From contig VSSA01000024.1 in the NCBI GenBank assembly GCA_008123405.1, forward strand, positions 1 to 61,527: a stretch of DNA of 61,527 nucleotides, read 5' to 3'. The translations under genes and the position numbers were made by a program. This DNA is from Nocardioides sp. BGMRC 2183. GTDB lineage: Bacteria; Actinomycetota; Actinomycetes; Propionibacteriales; Nocardioidaceae. The notes under the pieces are model-generated. The model worked only from the letters and a program-made list of their open reading frames with translations. It was not told the origin of the DNA and searched no databases. Numbering within the stretch: position 1 is the stretch's first letter; every line of letters starts with the position of its first letter. Shown piece by piece: positions 8,675 through 17,378 of the stretch.

Positions 8675-9718
8675 ATGACCGAGACCCCCGGACTCGCCCC
8701 GGCCGTGCTCACCCGCTGGTGGCGCGAGCACCTCGACCACGACCCCGCCACCACCCTGGCCGGCGGTCTGCGCGCCACCCTCATCGCCGGGGGGAAGTCG
8801 AACCTGACCTACCGGGTCGGCGACGGCTCCCGCACCTGGGTGGTACGACGCCCGCCGCTCGGCCACGTGCTCGCCACCGCCCACGACATGGCCCGCGAGC
8901 ATCGGGTGATGACCGCGCTCGCGGACACCCCCGTACCGGTGCCGGCCACCCATGCGCTCTGCGAGGACACCGGCGTGCTCGGTGCCCCGTTCTACGTGAT
9001 GGCCGACGTCGAAGGCACCCCCTACCGGACCGCCGCCGAGCTCGGTGCACTCGGCGCGGCGCGGACCCGTGGCGTCGCCGAGCGGATGGTCGACGTGCTG
9101 GCCGAGCTGCACCGGGTGGAGCCTGCTGCCGTCGGCCTCGGCGACTTCGGCCGGGTCGAGGGTTTCCTGCCGCGCCAGGTGCGTCGATGGCGCCAGCAGA
9201 TGGAGGCCTCGCGCACCCAGGAGTCGTCCGCCGCGACCGAGCTCGCCGATCGGCTGACCGACGGCGTCGAGGCCGCCGCCGCGCTCGGGGTGCCCGGCAT
9301 CGTGCATGGGGACTATCGGCTCGACAACCTGCTCGTCGACGCCGGCGACGACGTCGTCGCCGTCCTGGACTGGGAGATGGCCACGCTGGGGGACACCCTC
9401 ACCGACGTGGCCCTGCTGGTGCTGTACAACCGGCTCGCCGCGGTCGCGCCGGGGATGGTCGCGGATGCCTGCGAGGCTCCGGGCTTCCCGGGCGAGGAGG
9501 AGATCCTGGAGCGCTACGCGACGGCGGTCGGCCGCGACCTGGCCGGGCTGGGCTTCCACCTCGGGCTGGCGTCGTACAAGCTCGCGGCCATTCTCCAGGG
9601 CATCCACTACCGCTACCTTCGCGGACAGACGGTCGGCGAAGGGTTCGACCGGGTGGGAGAGGTCGTCGAGCCGTTGCTGGCCACCGGCCTCGATGCACTG
9701 ACCGCCAGCCGCCCCTGA
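8675..9718 (+). CDS. APH-family kinase, ACAD10/11 kinase-type (LvaA-like)
   Basis: A 347-residue aminoglycoside-phosphotransferase-fold kinase. It has GGKSNLTYRV near residue 38 (nucleotide loop of the ACAD10/11 kinase group), WVVRRPPLGHVL, the catalytic loop HGDYRLDN near residue 210, and the metal motif VLDWEMATLGD near 228. The immediate downstream gene encodes the matching acyl-CoA dehydrogenase. In animals the two are fused (ACAD10/11); in the bacterial levulinate pathway LvaA plays this role. Established chemistry is phosphorylation of the 4-hydroxyl of a 4-hydroxyacyl-CoA, followed by phosphate elimination. No LvaB-like small partner was seen. Antibiotic resistance is unlikely given the context. 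Confidence 0.87.
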   Translation: MTETPGLAPAVLTRWWREHLDHDPATTLAGGLRATLIAGGKSNLTYRVGDGSRTWVVRRPPLGHVLATAHDMAREHRVMTALADTPVPVPATHALCEDTGVLGAPFYVMADVEGTPYRTAAELGALGAARTRGVAERMVDVLAELHRVEPAAVGLGDFGRVEGFLPRQVRRWRQQMEASRTQESSAATELADRLTDGVEAAAALGVPGIVHGDYRLDNLLVDAGDDVVAVLDWEMATLGDTLTDVALLVLYNRLAAVAPGMVADACEAPGFPGEEEILERYATAVGRDLAGLGFHLGLASYKLAAILQGIHYRYLRGQTVGEGFDRVGEVVEPLLATGLDALTASRP

Positions 9719-9759
9719 CCCCGATCTCGACCGAGACCACGCACCGAGGAGAGGAACCG

Positions 9760-11013
9760 ATGGACTTCGCTCATGACAGCCGGACCGAGGAGATGCGCGG
9801 CCGCATGCTCGCCTTCATGGCCGAGCACGTGGAGCCGGCCGAAGCGGTCTTCGACGCCCAGCTCGCCGACTCCGAGGACCGGTGGGCCTGGTCCCGGGTC
9901 CCGGTCCTGGCCGACCTCCGCACCGCCGCGCGGGACCACGGCCTGTGGAACCTCTTCCTCCCGGGCGAACACCCGGACGTCGAGGGCGCCGGGCTGACCA
10001 ACCTTCAGTACGCGCCGATCGCCGAGGTCAGCGGACGCTCCAAGCTGGCGCCGGCGGCGATGAACTGCTCGGCGCCGGACACCGGCAACATGGAGGTGCT
10101 CTCCATGTTCGGCACGCCGGAGCAGAAGGAGCGCTGGCTGCACCCGCTGCTGCGCGCGGAGATCCGCTCCGCCTTCGCGATGACCGAGCCGGAGGTGGCC
10201 TCCTCCGACGCCACCAACATCTCGACCCGGATCGTCCGTGACGGCGACGAGTATGTGGTCAGTGGCCGCAAGTGGTGGATCACCGGGGCGATGAACCCGG
10301 ACGCCGAGATCCTGATCGTGATGGGCAAGACCGATCCCGACGCCGACCGGCACGCTCAGCAGTCGATGATCCTGGTCCCGCGCGACACCCCCGGACTGGA
10401 GATCGTCCGGGGCATGGAGGTCTACGGGTACGACGACCACGACCACGGCGGCCACGCCGAGCTGGTCTTCCACGACGTCCGGGTGCCGGCGGCGAACCTG
10501 ATCGGCGAGGAGGGGCAGGGCTTCGCGATCGCCCAGGCGCGACTCGGCCCGGGACGGATCCACCACTGCATGCGCGCGATCGGACTGGCCGAGCGGGCGG
10601 TGGAGCTGATGTGCGCCCGTGCCGACGCCCGGGTCGCCTTCGGCCGCAAGCTGTCGGACCAGGGTGTGGTGCGGGATTGGATCGCCGAGTCCCGGGTGCG
10701 GATCGAGCAGCTGCGACTGCTCTGCCTGAAGGCGGCCTGGCTGATGGACACCCAGGGCAACAAGGGCGCGCACACCGAGATCCAGGCGATCAAGATCGCC
10801 ACCCCGGCGACCGTGGAGTGGATCCTGGACAAGGCGATCCAGACCCACGGCGCCGGTGGGCTCTCCCAGGACTTCCCGCTGGCCCCGGCGATCGCCGGCA
10901 TCCGCACGCTGCGGTTCGCCGACGGACCCGACGAGGTGCACAAGCAGGCCCTCGCCCGCCACGAGCTGCGCCGTCAGGCCGCGCTCCGGGAGCAGGCAGG
11001 GGCGGCACGATGA
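9760..11013 (+). CDS. Acyl-CoA dehydrogenase, ACAD10/11-type (LvaC-like)
   Basis: A 417-residue FAD flavoprotein that strongly resembles the dehydrogenase half of ACAD10/11. Diagnostic stretches are MTEPEVASSDATN near residue 135, a YDDHDHGG-type loop, LGPGRIHHCMR near 263, and ADGPDEVH near 388. The last replaces the YEGT motif of ordinary acyl-CoA dehydrogenases, so the usual Glu base is absent. In this subgroup the enzyme removes phosphate from a 4-phosphoacyl-CoA instead of doing a plain alpha-beta desaturation. ATG 9760 follows GAGGAGAGG. Its stop overlaps the next start (ATGA). Confidence 0.88.
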   Translation: MDFAHDSRTEEMRGRMLAFMAEHVEPAEAVFDAQLADSEDRWAWSRVPVLADLRTAARDHGLWNLFLPGEHPDVEGAGLTNLQYAPIAEVSGRSKLAPAAMNCSAPDTGNMEVLSMFGTPEQKERWLHPLLRAEIRSAFAMTEPEVASSDATNISTRIVRDGDEYVVSGRKWWITGAMNPDAEILIVMGKTDPDADRHAQQSMILVPRDTPGLEIVRGMEVYGYDDHDHGGHAELVFHDVRVPAANLIGEEGQGFAIAQARLGPGRIHHCMRAIGLAERAVELMCARADARVAFGRKLSDQGVVRDWIAESRVRIEQLRLLCLKAAWLMDTQGNKGAHTEIQAIKIATPATVEWILDKAIQTHGAGGLSQDFPLAPAIAGIRTLRFADGPDEVHKQALARHELRRQAALREQAGAAR

Positions 11014-12185
11014 GCGCCGAGCTGCGCGAGCGCGTCGCGACGCTGCTCGCCGAGCACGACCCGGCGGCCACCGACCGCCTCGACTTCCTCCGTGCCCGGT
11101 ACGACGCCGGGCTGGCCTGGGTGTGGTTCCCCGAGGGCCTCGGTGGACTGGGCCTCGCCCGCGCCGACCAGGGGATCGTGGACGCGCTGCTGGCCGAGGC
11201 AGGGGCGCCGAGCAACCACCCCGAGCGCAACGGGATCGGCCTGGGCATGGCCGCCCCGACGATCCTGCGGTTCGGCACCGAGGAGCAGAAGCAACGGTTC
11301 CTGAGGCCGCTGTGGACCGGGGAGGAGATCTGGTGCCAGCTCTTCTCCGAGCCGGGCGCCGGCTCTGACCTGGCCGGGCTCGCCACCCGAGCGGTCCCCG
11401 ACGGGGACGGCTGGATGGTCAACGGCCAGAAGGTGTGGACCTCGGGAGCGCACAACGCCCGGCTCGCGATCCTGGTCGCGCGGACCGACCCGGACGCGCC
11501 CAAGCACCGCGGGTTGACCTACTTCCTCTGCGACATGACCGACCCCGGGGTCGACGTACGGCCGTTGCGTCAGATCACCGGAGAGGCCGAGTTCAACGAA
11601 GTCTTCCTCAACGACGTGCGGATCCCCGACAGCCAGCGCCTCGGCGACGTCGGCCAAGGTTGGCTGGTCGCCGCGGCCACCCTGGACAACGAGCGGGTGG
11701 CGATCGGCGGGGCGGCGGCGCCGCGGGAGTCAGGGATGATCGCGAAGGTCGCCCAGACCTGGCGGGAGCAGCCGGAGCGTCGGACTGCGGGGCTGCACGA
11801 GCGATTGGTCGAGGCCTGGGTCGACGCGGAGGTCGCCCGGGTCACCGGGATCCGGTTGCGCCAGAAGCTGGCCCAGGGTCAGCCGGGGCCGGAGGGATCG
11901 GCGATGAAGCTGGTCTTCGCGGGGCTGGCCCAGCGCCTCTCCGGCATGGAGCTCGAGCTCCTGGCCGAGGACGGCCTGCGCTACTCCGACTGGACGATGG
12001 TGCGCCCGGACCGGGTCGACTTCACCGGCCGGGACGCCGGCTACCGCTACCTGCGTGCCAAGGGGAACTCGATCGAGGGCGGTACCTCGGAGATCCTGCG
12101 CAACGTCATCGCCGAACGCGTCCTCGGCCTGCCCGGCGAGCACCGGGTCGACAAGGACGTCCCCTGGAAGGAGATCCCGCGATGA
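11010..12185 (+). CDS. Acyl-CoA dehydrogenase, catalytic-type subunit (FadE)
   Basis: A 391-residue acyl-CoA dehydrogenase. It has FSEPGAGSDLA near residue 112, the flavin-contacting segment VWTSGAH, and IEGGTSEILRN near 355, where the Glu aligns with the catalytic base of the family. The C-terminus (RVLGLPGE...PWKEIPR) is typical of actinobacterial FadE29/FadE31-type proteins. It overlaps the genes on both sides by 4 nt. The next gene looks like a partner lacking the catalytic Glu, so the two probably form an alpha2beta2 heterotetramer like the steroid side-chain dehydrogenases. Confidence 0.9.
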   Translation: MSAELRERVATLLAEHDPAATDRLDFLRARYDAGLAWVWFPEGLGGLGLARADQGIVDALLAEAGAPSNHPERNGIGLGMAAPTILRFGTEEQKQRFLRPLWTGEEIWCQLFSEPGAGSDLAGLATRAVPDGDGWMVNGQKVWTSGAHNARLAILVARTDPDAPKHRGLTYFLCDMTDPGVDVRPLRQITGEAEFNEVFLNDVRIPDSQRLGDVGQGWLVAAATLDNERVAIGGAAAPRESGMIAKVAQTWREQPERRTAGLHERLVEAWVDAEVARVTGIRLRQKLAQGQPGPEGSAMKLVFAGLAQRLSGMELELLAEDGLRYSDWTMVRPDRVDFTGRDAGYRYLRAKGNSIEGGTSEILRNVIAERVLGLPGEHRVDKDVPWKEIPR

Positions 12186-13312
12186 GCACGACCATGGATC
12201 CGGACCTGCTGCCCACCCAGGACGACGAGGATCTGCGGGCCGCGGTCCGAGCGGTGCTCGCCGCACATGGCGACCCGACCGCTGTGATCGCCTGCTACGA
12301 CGGCGATCGTTCGGTCGTGGCGCCCCTGTGGCGGGCGCTCGCTGTCGACCTCGGTCTCGCCGGACTGCTGGTCGCCGAGGAGCACGGCGGCCATGGCGCA
12401 GGCGCTCGCGAGGCCGCGGTGGTGCTCACCGAGCTCGGCGCCGCGGTCGCCCCGGTGCCGTTCCTGACCAGCAGCGTGCTGGCCACCACAGTGCTCGGCT
12501 CTCCTGCCGCCACCCCGGCTGCAGCCGACCTGCTCGCCGCGCTGGCCGCCGGGGAGCAGGTCGCGGCCGTGGTGTTGCCGTGGTCCACTGGGCCGGACTC
12601 GATGTCGGTGCTCACCGAACAGGGCGGAGAGGTGCGCAGCGTCGCTGGCGCCGTGGAGGCGGACGTGCTGCTGGTGCCGGTCGGCTCCGGTGACGGCTCC
12701 GGCGTCGACGTGCGCGCGGTGCCGGTGGACGCTGCGCGTGTCGTCGCGGTGCCGTCCCTGGACATGACCCGACCGCTGGCCGACGTCACCGTCGACGCGG
12801 CTGCCCTCGCGGCCGCGCCCGTCGTCGTCGGGGGCGCTGCGGAGACGCTGGCCGACGCACTCTCTCTGGCCAGCGCGCTGATGGCCTCCGAGCAGGCCGG
12901 GCTCACCCGCTGGTGTGTCACCACCACCGTCGGCTATCTCAAGGAGCGGCGGCAGTTCGGTCGGGTCCTCGGCGGTTTCCAGGCACTCAAGCACCGGCTC
13001 GCCGACCTCTACGTGGAGGCGGAGCAGGCGTCGGCGGCAGCGACCTGGGCGGCGGCGACCGCGAGCGGCGACGCCGATCCCGACGAGGTGCGGCTCGCCG
13101 CGGCGGTCGCTGCGTCGTACTGCGGGCGGGTCGCGGTGCATGCCGCGGAAGAGACCGTGCAGTTGCACGCCGGCATCGCGATGACCTGGGAGCATCCGGC
13201 TCACCTGGCGCTGAAGCGCGCCAAGTCGGACCAGATCGCGCTCGGCACCGCCGAGCACCACCACCGGATCGTGGCGGACCTGGTCGATCTCCCGGGTCCG
13301 ATCGCCGGCTGA
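12182..13312 (+). CDS. Acyl-CoA dehydrogenase, partner-type subunit (FadE)
   Basis: A 376-residue acyl-CoA dehydrogenase-fold protein, shorter and more degenerate than its partner. The C-terminal domain is recognisable (YLKERRQFGRVLGGFQALKH near residue 257, then QLHAGIAMTWEHPAH). However, no YEGT or EGGT catalytic segment follows, and the protein ends at HHHRIVADLV. This is the pattern of the non-catalytic subunit in heterotetrameric actinobacterial FadE pairs. The start overlaps the upstream stop (ATGA), consistent with equimolar synthesis. It ends the operon and is convergent with the PucR gene. Confidence 0.88.
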   Translation: MSTTMDPDLLPTQDDEDLRAAVRAVLAAHGDPTAVIACYDGDRSVVAPLWRALAVDLGLAGLLVAEEHGGHGAGAREAAVVLTELGAAVAPVPFLTSSVLATTVLGSPAATPAAADLLAALAAGEQVAAVVLPWSTGPDSMSVLTEQGGEVRSVAGAVEADVLLVPVGSGDGSGVDVRAVPVDAARVVAVPSLDMTRPLADVTVDAAALAAAPVVVGGAAETLADALSLASALMASEQAGLTRWCVTTTVGYLKERRQFGRVLGGFQALKHRLADLYVEAEQASAAATWAAATASGDADPDEVRLAAAVAASYCGRVAVHAAEETVQLHAGIAMTWEHPAHLALKRAKSDQIALGTAEHHHRIVADLVDLPGPIAG

Positions 13313-13316
13313 CGTT

Positions 13317-13356
13317 CCGAGGGTGGCCGGTGGCCGTTGCTAACGGCCACCCTCGG
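13317..13356. terminator. Bidirectional terminator between convergent genes
   Basis: Nested inverted repeats. GGTGGCCGTT (13329-13338) pairs with AACGGCCACC (13342-13351) around a 3-nt loop. An outer arm from 13317 can alternatively pair with 13345-13356. It overlaps the stop codon of the PucR gene. Confidence 0.6.
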
Positions 13357-14593
13357 TGTGCCCGATGGCCAGGAGTCCGAGGGCGAGCAGCAACCGGTCT
13401 CGCGGGTCGCGGAGATCGCGGCCGGTGAGTCCTTCGATCTGCTTGAGCCGGTAGAGCACCGTGTTGCGGTGGCAGTAGAGCTCCTCGGCGGCCTTGGTCG
13501 GTGACCCGTTGCAGCGCACCAGGGTGGCCAGCGTGGCGAGCAGCACCTCGGACTGGTGTCGGCCCAACCCGAGCAGCGGCGCGACCGTCTCCTCGGCCAG
13601 CAGCGCGCTGACGTCCGGGCTGGCGGTGAGGAGCAGCTCGGGCAGACGCTCGCTCACCTGGACTACCTCGATCCGGCCCCGCGGCAGGGTCTGGGCGGCG
13701 CGTGCGGCCAGCTGGTAGGCCCCGGCGAACCCGGAGACCCCCTCGGCGGAGAGCGCGATCCCGACCCGTCCGGCTGCTGCCGGTCGGAGCAGGGCCGCCA
13801 GCTCCTCGCCGGTGCATCCCTCCATCGGCACCAGGGCGAACTGTGCGCCGCCCCGCACGTGCCAGAAGGAGACCCGTCCGGCACGTTCCAACCGGTCCTC
13901 CGGCGAGCGCAGCGGCTCCTCCAGGGTGTCGAACGGCGCCACCACGCAGGCGACCGGTTCGCCCGGCGCGATGCCGAGCGCCGCGGCCGCCTCGTCGGCC
14001 AGCTCCGGCTCGGCGCTGCCGTCGGCCAGACGATCGAGCAGGCCCTGCTGCCGCTGCAGGTCGCGTCGCGCCAGCCGGGCGCTCTCCCGGCGGTGGGAGT
14101 CGATCAGCACCGCGTTCTGCACGTCCAGGGCGTGCCACAGACGCTGCCCTGCGATCAGCAGCAGGTGGTCGTCCAGGCCCAGCTCGGCTCGGTCCAGCTC
14201 GAGCAGCGCCTCCCACATCACCCGGGTGCCGAGCGTGTAGGCGTTGAGCACGAGCTCCATCGAGATGCCCTGCCGGGCGCGTCGACGACCGGTCTCGCGC
14301 CAGACGTCGGCCGGACGGTGCTCCGGGTCGTCCTGGGCGGCCAGCGTGCGCAACCCGCGGCGTACGTGCTCGCGGGTGTTGTGCACGACGTCGGCTCGCA
14401 ACGCCGGATCTGCGCGCTCGAACCAGGTCGGATCGTTGTACTCGAGCAGAGCCGTGATGGAGTCGGCGATCTCGTCGGCCCGGGGGATGAGGGTCGCCCA
14501 GGCGCGGTGGAGACGGGCTTCGAGCTCGGCGTCCACAGTCGCCGGAGCCGGCAGTGGAGCAGGACGTGGCCCCGCGATCCCGGTGCGTGACAT
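13340..14593 (-). CDS. PucR-family transcriptional regulator
   Basis: A 417-residue PucR/CdaR-type regulator. It has an N-terminal RsbRD-like helical sensor (about 20-170), a central GGDEF-like region, and a C-terminal PucR helix-turn-helix (about 365-410) containing NGSPTKAAEELYCHRNTVLYR. ATG 14593 is chosen; an upstream in-frame start at 14686 would add 31 basic residues and run across a palindrome. It faces the LivG-type importer operon across 325 bp with repeated GCACA/TGTGC motifs. Family members usually activate catabolic genes for purines, amino acids or aromatic acids. The likely target is the divergent importer operon. Confidence 0.88.
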   Translation of the reverse strand: MSRTGIAGPRPAPLPAPATVDAELEARLHRAWATLIPRADEIADSITALLEYNDPTWFERADPALRADVVHNTREHVRRGLRTLAAQDDPEHRPADVWRETGRRRARQGISMELVLNAYTLGTRVMWEALLELDRAELGLDDHLLLIAGQRLWHALDVQNAVLIDSHRRESARLARRDLQRQQGLLDRLADGSAEPELADEAAAALGIAPGEPVACVVAPFDTLEEPLRSPEDRLERAGRVSFWHVRGGAQFALVPMEGCTGEELAALLRPAAAGRVGIALSAEGVSGFAGAYQLAARAAQTLPRGRIEVVQVSERLPELLLTASPDVSALLAEETVAPLLGLGRHQSEVLLATLATLVRCNGSPTKAAEELYCHRNTVLYRLKQIEGLTGRDLRDPRDRLLLALGLLAIGHTEGGR

Positions 14594-14606
14594 GCGCCAC
14601 AGCGTT

Positions 14607-14701
14607 GCACTGATTGCACAGTGCCGCCAAGGGGCCTCCCGCGGTTCGGGGCGGTTCGCACCAGTCACTTTGTGCGATCTGTCCATACCCCTGGTTTGTG
14701 C
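14607..14701. promoter_or_regulatory. Candidate PucR operator cluster in the 325-bp divergent gap
   Basis: GCACTG (14607-14612) and CAGTGC (14619-14624) form an inverted repeat containing TTGCACA. Two direct copies of TTTGTGC follow at 14669-14675 and 14695-14701, 26 bp apart, each followed by a GATC-containing hexamer. The three sites share GCACA/TGTGC. The rest of the gap (14702-14906) shows no clear gene and is taken as leader for the importer operon. Confidence 0.4.
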
Positions 14702-14918
14702 AGATCGTCCAGAGTGAGGGACGCCACATCACGACATCGCCAGCGTCTCACCACGACCGCTGCCCGTGTCCCGTGACGCAGCGTCGCCGGCCGACCGGCT
14801 CCCGCGGCCGCGACCCGTCACCCGACCACCGGTGCACCGCTCACGACCTCCCAGCACACGAGCCTCTGCACCCGACTGCCTGCTCACGACCCATCGCTCG
14901 AGCCACAGGAGAAGCCTG

Positions 14919-15751
14919 TTGTCCACCACCGCCACCAGCGCCCCACTGTTCGGGATGCACGGCGTGACCGTGACCTTCGGCGGTCTGACCGCGCTGGCCG
15001 ACGTCGACCTCGACGTCGAACCCGGCCAGGTCCTCGGCGTCATCGGACCCAACGGCGCCGGCAAGACCACCCTCTTCAACGTCGCCTGCGGTTTCACCCG
15101 CCCGGATGCCGGCGCGATCACCTGGCGTGGGGAAGATGTCGGCCGGCTGCGACCGCATCGGCTCGCGTCCCTCGGCATCGCCCGCACTCTGCAGGGCCTC
15201 GGTCTCTTCGACGGGATGACCGTCCTGGACAACGTGGTGGCCGGTGCCGACCGGTGGGCCCGGAGTGGGTTCTGGTCCGACCTGCTCGCCCTGCCGCGCA
15301 GCACCCGTGACGAGCGCGACCTGCGCGAGCGGGCGATGGCAGCACTGTCCGAGCTCGGCATCGCCGAGCACGCGGCGCGGTACCCGGCAGCGATGCCCTA
15401 CGGACTGCGCAAGCGGGTGGCCCTCGCCCGGGCCCTCGTCGCCGAGCCCGACCTGCTGATGCTCGACGAGCCCGCCAGCGGACTCTCCGAGGAGGAGATG
15501 GCCGAGCTCGGCGAGCTCATCGCCGGGCTGCGCAGCCGGATGTCGGTGATGCTCGTGGAGCACCACATCGACCTGGTGATGAGTGTGTGTGACCAGTTGG
15601 TCGTCCTCGACTTCGGTCGGGTGATCGCTCGTGGCCGTCCCGAGGAGGTCCGCGACGACCCGGCGGTGCTGGACGCCTACCTCGGCGTCGAGGTCGACAC
15701 CGACAGCCACCCCGCCCCGGACGCCGTCACGCACCTCGGGGAGGGTCCGCG

Positions 15752-15755
<4 letters not shown>
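14919..15755 (+). CDS. LivG-like ABC transporter ATP-binding protein
   Basis: A 278-residue ATPase of the branched-chain-amino-acid/HAAT importer type. Walker A GPNGAGKTT is near residue 43, the degenerate signature is MPYGLRKRV, Walker B LLMLDEP near 179, and the H-loop is VEHHIDLV. TTG 14919 is chosen because AGGAGAAG lies at 14907-14914 and the next in-frame ATG would cut the N-terminus. First gene of an operon with a second ATPase, two permeases, a binding protein, FadD and FadE. The importer probably brings in an organic acid rather than leucine, given the fatty-acid genes downstream. Confidence 0.88.
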
Positions 15756-16471
<716 letters not shown>

Positions 16472-16499
16472 GCACGCCGGATCTGGAGGGAAACTCCCC

Positions 16500-17378
16500 G
16501 TGCAACAGCTGTTGACCACCACCCTGAGCGGCTTGACGCTGGGGTTCGTCTACGCGGCCTTCGCGTTGGCGCTGGTGATGATCTGGCGGTCCACCCGCAT
16601 CGTCAACTTCGCCCAGGCGCCGATGGCGATGATCACCGCCTACGTGGCGCTCGTCCTCATCGACGCCGGTTACTCCTACTGGATCGGCTTCGCCGCGGCG
16701 CTCCTGGCGGGATTCCTGCTCGGGTCGCTGGTGGAGTGGCTGGTGATCCGACGCGTCGATGCCAGCAATCCGATCAACCCGGTGATCCTCACCCTGGGGT
16801 TGTTCATCGTCTTCCACTCGCTAGCAGCGTTGATCTTCGGCTCTCGATTCCGCTCGTTCCCGGCACCGTTCGGTCTACGCGGCTTCGAGGTCGGCGACAC
16901 GACCGTGGCGCTCACCGGCTTCGGCATCTTCACCATCCTCGCCGTGCTGGTCGCGGTGGGTGGGCTGGTCCTGCTCTTCCGGTTCACCGACGTCGGACTG
17001 CGGATGCGCGCTTCGGCGTTCAACCCGGAGGTGTCTCGGCTGCTGGGCGTCCGGGTGGGACGGATGCTCAATCTCGGCTGGGCGTTGGCCGCACTGGTGG
17101 GCTCCCTCTCCGGCCTGCTCATCGCCGGCGGCGGACTGGTCCACCCGTCCTACATGGACCCGGTCGTGGTCTACGGCTTCGTGGCCGCGGTGCTCGGCGG
17201 CCTGGACAGCCCGGCCGGCGCGGTGCTCGGCGGTCTGCTGCTCGGCCTCAGCCTCAGCTTCGTCAGCGGCTACCTCGGCTCCGAACTGGTGGCGATGGCC
17301 GCGCTGGTGGTGCTGATGGCGGTGCTGCTGGTGCGGCCCGGCGGGATCTTCGGCGGCATCGCGGAGCGGAGGGTCTGA
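16500..17378 (+). CDS. LivH-like ABC transporter permease
   Basis: A 292-residue inner-membrane permease with about eight hydrophobic segments. The start is GTG 16500 preceded by GGAGGG at 16485-16490. The N-terminus (QQLLTTTLSGLTLGFVYAAF) and the segment VNFAQAPMAM are typical of LivH. The stop overlaps the LivM-like start in TGATG. It pairs with that protein to form the transmembrane pore. Confidence 0.9.
   Translation: MQQLLTTTLSGLTLGFVYAAFALALVMIWRSTRIVNFAQAPMAMITAYVALVLIDAGYSYWIGFAAALLAGFLLGSLVEWLVIRRVDASNPINPVILTLGLFIVFHSLAALIFGSRFRSFPAPFGLRGFEVGDTTVALTGFGIFTILAVLVAVGGLVLLFRFTDVGLRMRASAFNPEVSRLLGVRVGRMLNLGWALAALVGSLSGLLIAGGGLVHPSYMDPVVVYGFVAAVLGGLDSPAGAVLGGLLLGLSLSFVSGYLGSELVAMAALVVLMAVLLVRPGGIFGGIAERRV

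Noticed and set aside
8675-9718. Aminoglycoside resistance kinase
   Set aside because: The fold is shared, but sequence signatures and the adjacent ACAD10/11-type dehydrogenase point to acyl-CoA metabolism.
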